Shown here piece by piece: positions 62,285-64,000 of a stretch of DNA of 64,000 bases. Where the stretch lies: positions 40,428,773 to 40,492,772 of the forward strand of contig NC_056035.1 of the NCBI RefSeq assembly GCF_004379255.2, read 5' to 3'. The notes under the pieces are model-generated. The model was not told where the DNA came from and made no database searches. It saw only the letters and a program-made list of their open reading frames with translations. The stretch comes from Salvia splendens. Taxonomy: Eukaryota; Streptophyta; Magnoliopsida; Lamiales; Lamiaceae. Position numbers and translations under genes: made by a program. Position 1 is the first letter of the stretch. Each line of letters begins with the position of its first letter.

Positions 62285-63754
62285 CAGGGGCGGAGGGAGG
62301 GTGGGGCCAGGGGCCCATGGCCCCCCACTAATTCTTAAAAAACTTAGGGGTATTTTAGTAATTTCATAATAATTATAATTTATAATAAATATAATATTAG
62401 AGATAGGTTTTAGCAAAATATATATGAATCGTGCCTCTAAATTTAGCGTATTCATTCTGCCGTTCCAAGTCTGAAATCTGGTAAACTAGAACTAAGTATA
62501 TTCAAAACTCAAATATAATTCAATTAATTTTTCTACATAGGTTGTTTTTTTGTTTGGCTGCAATAATAATTCAAAGGGGGAGAAAGAAGATAGCTTATGT
62601 AATTCAATGGCTACGGTGGTTCTGTAGTTGGAATTTTATAACTCCGATTCTTTATTTGTGTGTGTTAATAGTTTTGCATACAGAAAATATCAAATATTTT
62701 GAACTTAATCAGTGTTGACTATTTTTGTAGGTATATGGATCGTTATTTCAAGAAATTTTCTTCCGTTGATTCTTCGTCAGTTGAACCTTCACTTCTTCAA
62801 CCTCAAGAAATTATAAATAGTTTTGAGTTTGTCTTTGTGTTACATCTTATGAAGCAAATCTTGGGAATCATACATGAACTCTCCCAAGTGCTACAAAAGA
62901 AAGATCAAGACATTGTTAATGCGATGAATCTTGTCAAGGTAGCAAAATCACGTCTGCAAATAATGAGGGAAAAAGATTGGGATGTATTGCTTGCTGATGT
63001 TTCTAAGTTTTGTAGCAAATATGAACTGGATGTGCTTGACATGGAAGATGAGTTTGTAGAGCTAAGAAAATGAAGAATCTCCACTATTATCGAGTTGAGC
63101 TCTTTTGTTCTGTTATTGACTTGCAAGCTCAAGAGTTGAATCAACGTTTTGATGAAGTCAACACAGACTTAGTTTTATGCATGTCATGTTTTGATCCTAG
63201 GGATTTATTTTCTGCATTTGATTTGGAGAAGCTGCTTCGTCTTGCACGGTATTATCCTTCTGAATTTTCTGAAGTTGCTTTGTCCGAGCTTAAAAGTCAA
63301 CTTGAGAACTTTATTTTCGATGTGCGCATAGATGAAAAGTTTTCACAAATATCAGGAATCAGTGGTCTTGCTCAAAAGATGGTTTCTACAAGGAAACATG
63401 AAGTTTTTCCAATGGCTTATTCATTAGTTAAGTTGTCATTGATCTTACCAGTTGCCACTGCATCAGTAGAAAGAGCCTTTTCAGCAATGAAGATCATCAA
63501 GACTTCTCTAAGTAATAGCATGGGAGACCAACTATTGAATGATCGCTTAGTTCCTTACATCGAAAATGATGTGTTTGTTAAAGTTACCAATGAAACTATT
63601 ATGCAGCGGTTTCAGAAGATGAAGAATAGAAGACAAATGTTATGATGTGATTGCATTTGACTTTTACATTTTGAACCTTATAATTTAATTTATGTAATTT
63701 TTTTTGAAGTTTAATTTTGGACCCCCCATTATGAAATCTCTGGCTCTGCCACTG
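62285..63754 (+). mobile_element. Deleted hAT transposon (1.47 kb) at the F-box start codon
   Basis: CAGGGGCGGAGGG at the left and GGCTCTGCCACTG at the right (reverse complement CAGTGGCAGAGCC) are plant hAT inverted repeats. The 8-bp duplication is perfect. Inside is the C-terminal third of a zinc-finger-MYM/TTF-type hAT transposase. Confidence 0.93.
62735..63645 (+). pseudogene. Internally deleted hAT transposase (MYM/TTF zinc-finger type)
   Basis: MDRYFKKFSS resembles the usual N terminus and follows an AG that could be an intron acceptor. After about 30 residues it jumps to FVFVLHLMKQILGI and QVLQKKDQDIVNAMNLV, which lie late in full-length relatives. The TTF zinc finger, DUF4371 and most of the RNase H-like catalytic core are missing. 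A one-base frame change near 63070 (RK-stop against KNLHYYRVELF) breaks the rest. The hAT dimerisation region (LSLILPVATASVERAFSAMK, then LNDRLVPYIE) is intact. Relatives are about 700-800 residues and about 300 remain here. It cannot be an active transposase. Confidence 0.88.
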
Positions 63755-63758
63755 ATTC

Positions 63759-64000
63759 ATGGGTATCGATATGAATGATCTTCCACAAGAAATCACCATC
63801 GAAATCCTCACAAGACTCCCCTTTCGAACCATCATGAACTCCATGTGTGTTTGTAAGTCATGGCGCGATTTGGTGAAGAGCCCCCATTTTGCCTCGTTGC
63901 ATTCTCGTCGAGCAGCCTTGTCCACCGCCCGCCTCCCCGCCATTAAAGACCTCCGGTTTTCAAGGGCATACCCCCTCTTGGGGTTTATTGATGATAATGA
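63759..64000 (+). CDS. F-box protein, N-terminal part (runs off the window)
   Basis: MGIDMNDLPQEITIEILTRL, PFRTIMNSMCVCKSWRDLV and KSPHFASLHSRR give a clear F-box (about residues 5-45), the Skp1-binding motif of SCF ubiquitin ligases. The C-terminal substrate-recognition domain is beyond the window. Plant relatives with this start often carry an F-box-associated domain. The first 4 bp of the CDS (ATGG) belong to the hAT target duplication. The internal Met5 is an alternative start lying wholly outside the duplication. The frame is open to the window end (80 codons). Whether the gene is still transcribed is doubtful, because its presumed promoter lies beyond two insertions. Confidence 0.88.
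   Translation, partial: MGIDMNDLPQEITIEILTRLPFRTIMNSMCVCKSWRDLVKSPHFASLHSRRAALSTARLPAIKDLRFSRAYPLLGFIDDN

Overview
This window is nuclear DNA of a flowering plant, most likely an asterid eudicot (Lamiales is a guess, since no species marker is visible). The basis is GT-AG introns in plant-type genes, Stowaway, Tourist/Harbinger, hAT and MULE-like elements, and complete Gypsy and Copia LTR retrotransposons. All coordinates come from reading the sequence; no database search was run.

Layout. 1-6.7 kb: AT-rich intergenic DNA with a TTA microsatellite and a hAT-like element. 6.8-12.5 kb (+): a nine-exon hexokinase of the membrane-anchored, AtHXK1-like type. 13.1-14.4 kb (-): a two-exon 3-hydroxyisobutyrate dehydrogenase-like gene, convergent with the hexokinase, with Harbinger-type elements stacked from 90 bp upstream of its start codon. 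14.5-19.6 kb: these elements, two of which carry a decayed Myb/SANT-NAM-associated gene. 19.8-41.2 kb: a nested transposon complex. Family A (TA-flanked, with a 44-bp satellite and captured gene pieces) has two copies. Copy A1 is split by family B copy B1 (MULE-like, 9-10 bp target duplication). B1 is split by a very young 7.6-kb Gypsy/Tat element. A second, nearly identical and uninterrupted copy, B2, lies between A1 and A2. 41.2-44.3 kb: intergenic. 44.3-49.6 kb: an intact Copia element with apparently identical LTRs. 50.3-52 kb: a third, truncated Harbinger copy. 52.1-57.9 kb (+): a 14-exon glucosylceramide synthase gene. 59.8-62.2 kb: a 2.5-kb solo LTR. 62.3-63.8 kb: a deleted hAT element whose target duplication contains the start codon of an F-box gene that runs off the window.

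The four host genes do not form a pathway: hexose phosphorylation and sensing, branched-chain amino acid or semialdehyde metabolism, sphingolipid glucosylation, and probable ubiquitin ligase targeting. The strongest signals are in the mobile DNA. The Gypsy element has a canonical -1 slippery heptamer at its gag/pro junction and a UAG in tobamovirus-type readthrough context before pol. The Gypsy and Copia LTRs share a TATA motif, a hairpin whose inner stem differs in sequence but keeps pairing, and an identical 18-nt primer-binding site. The F-box start codon has been duplicated by a transposon.
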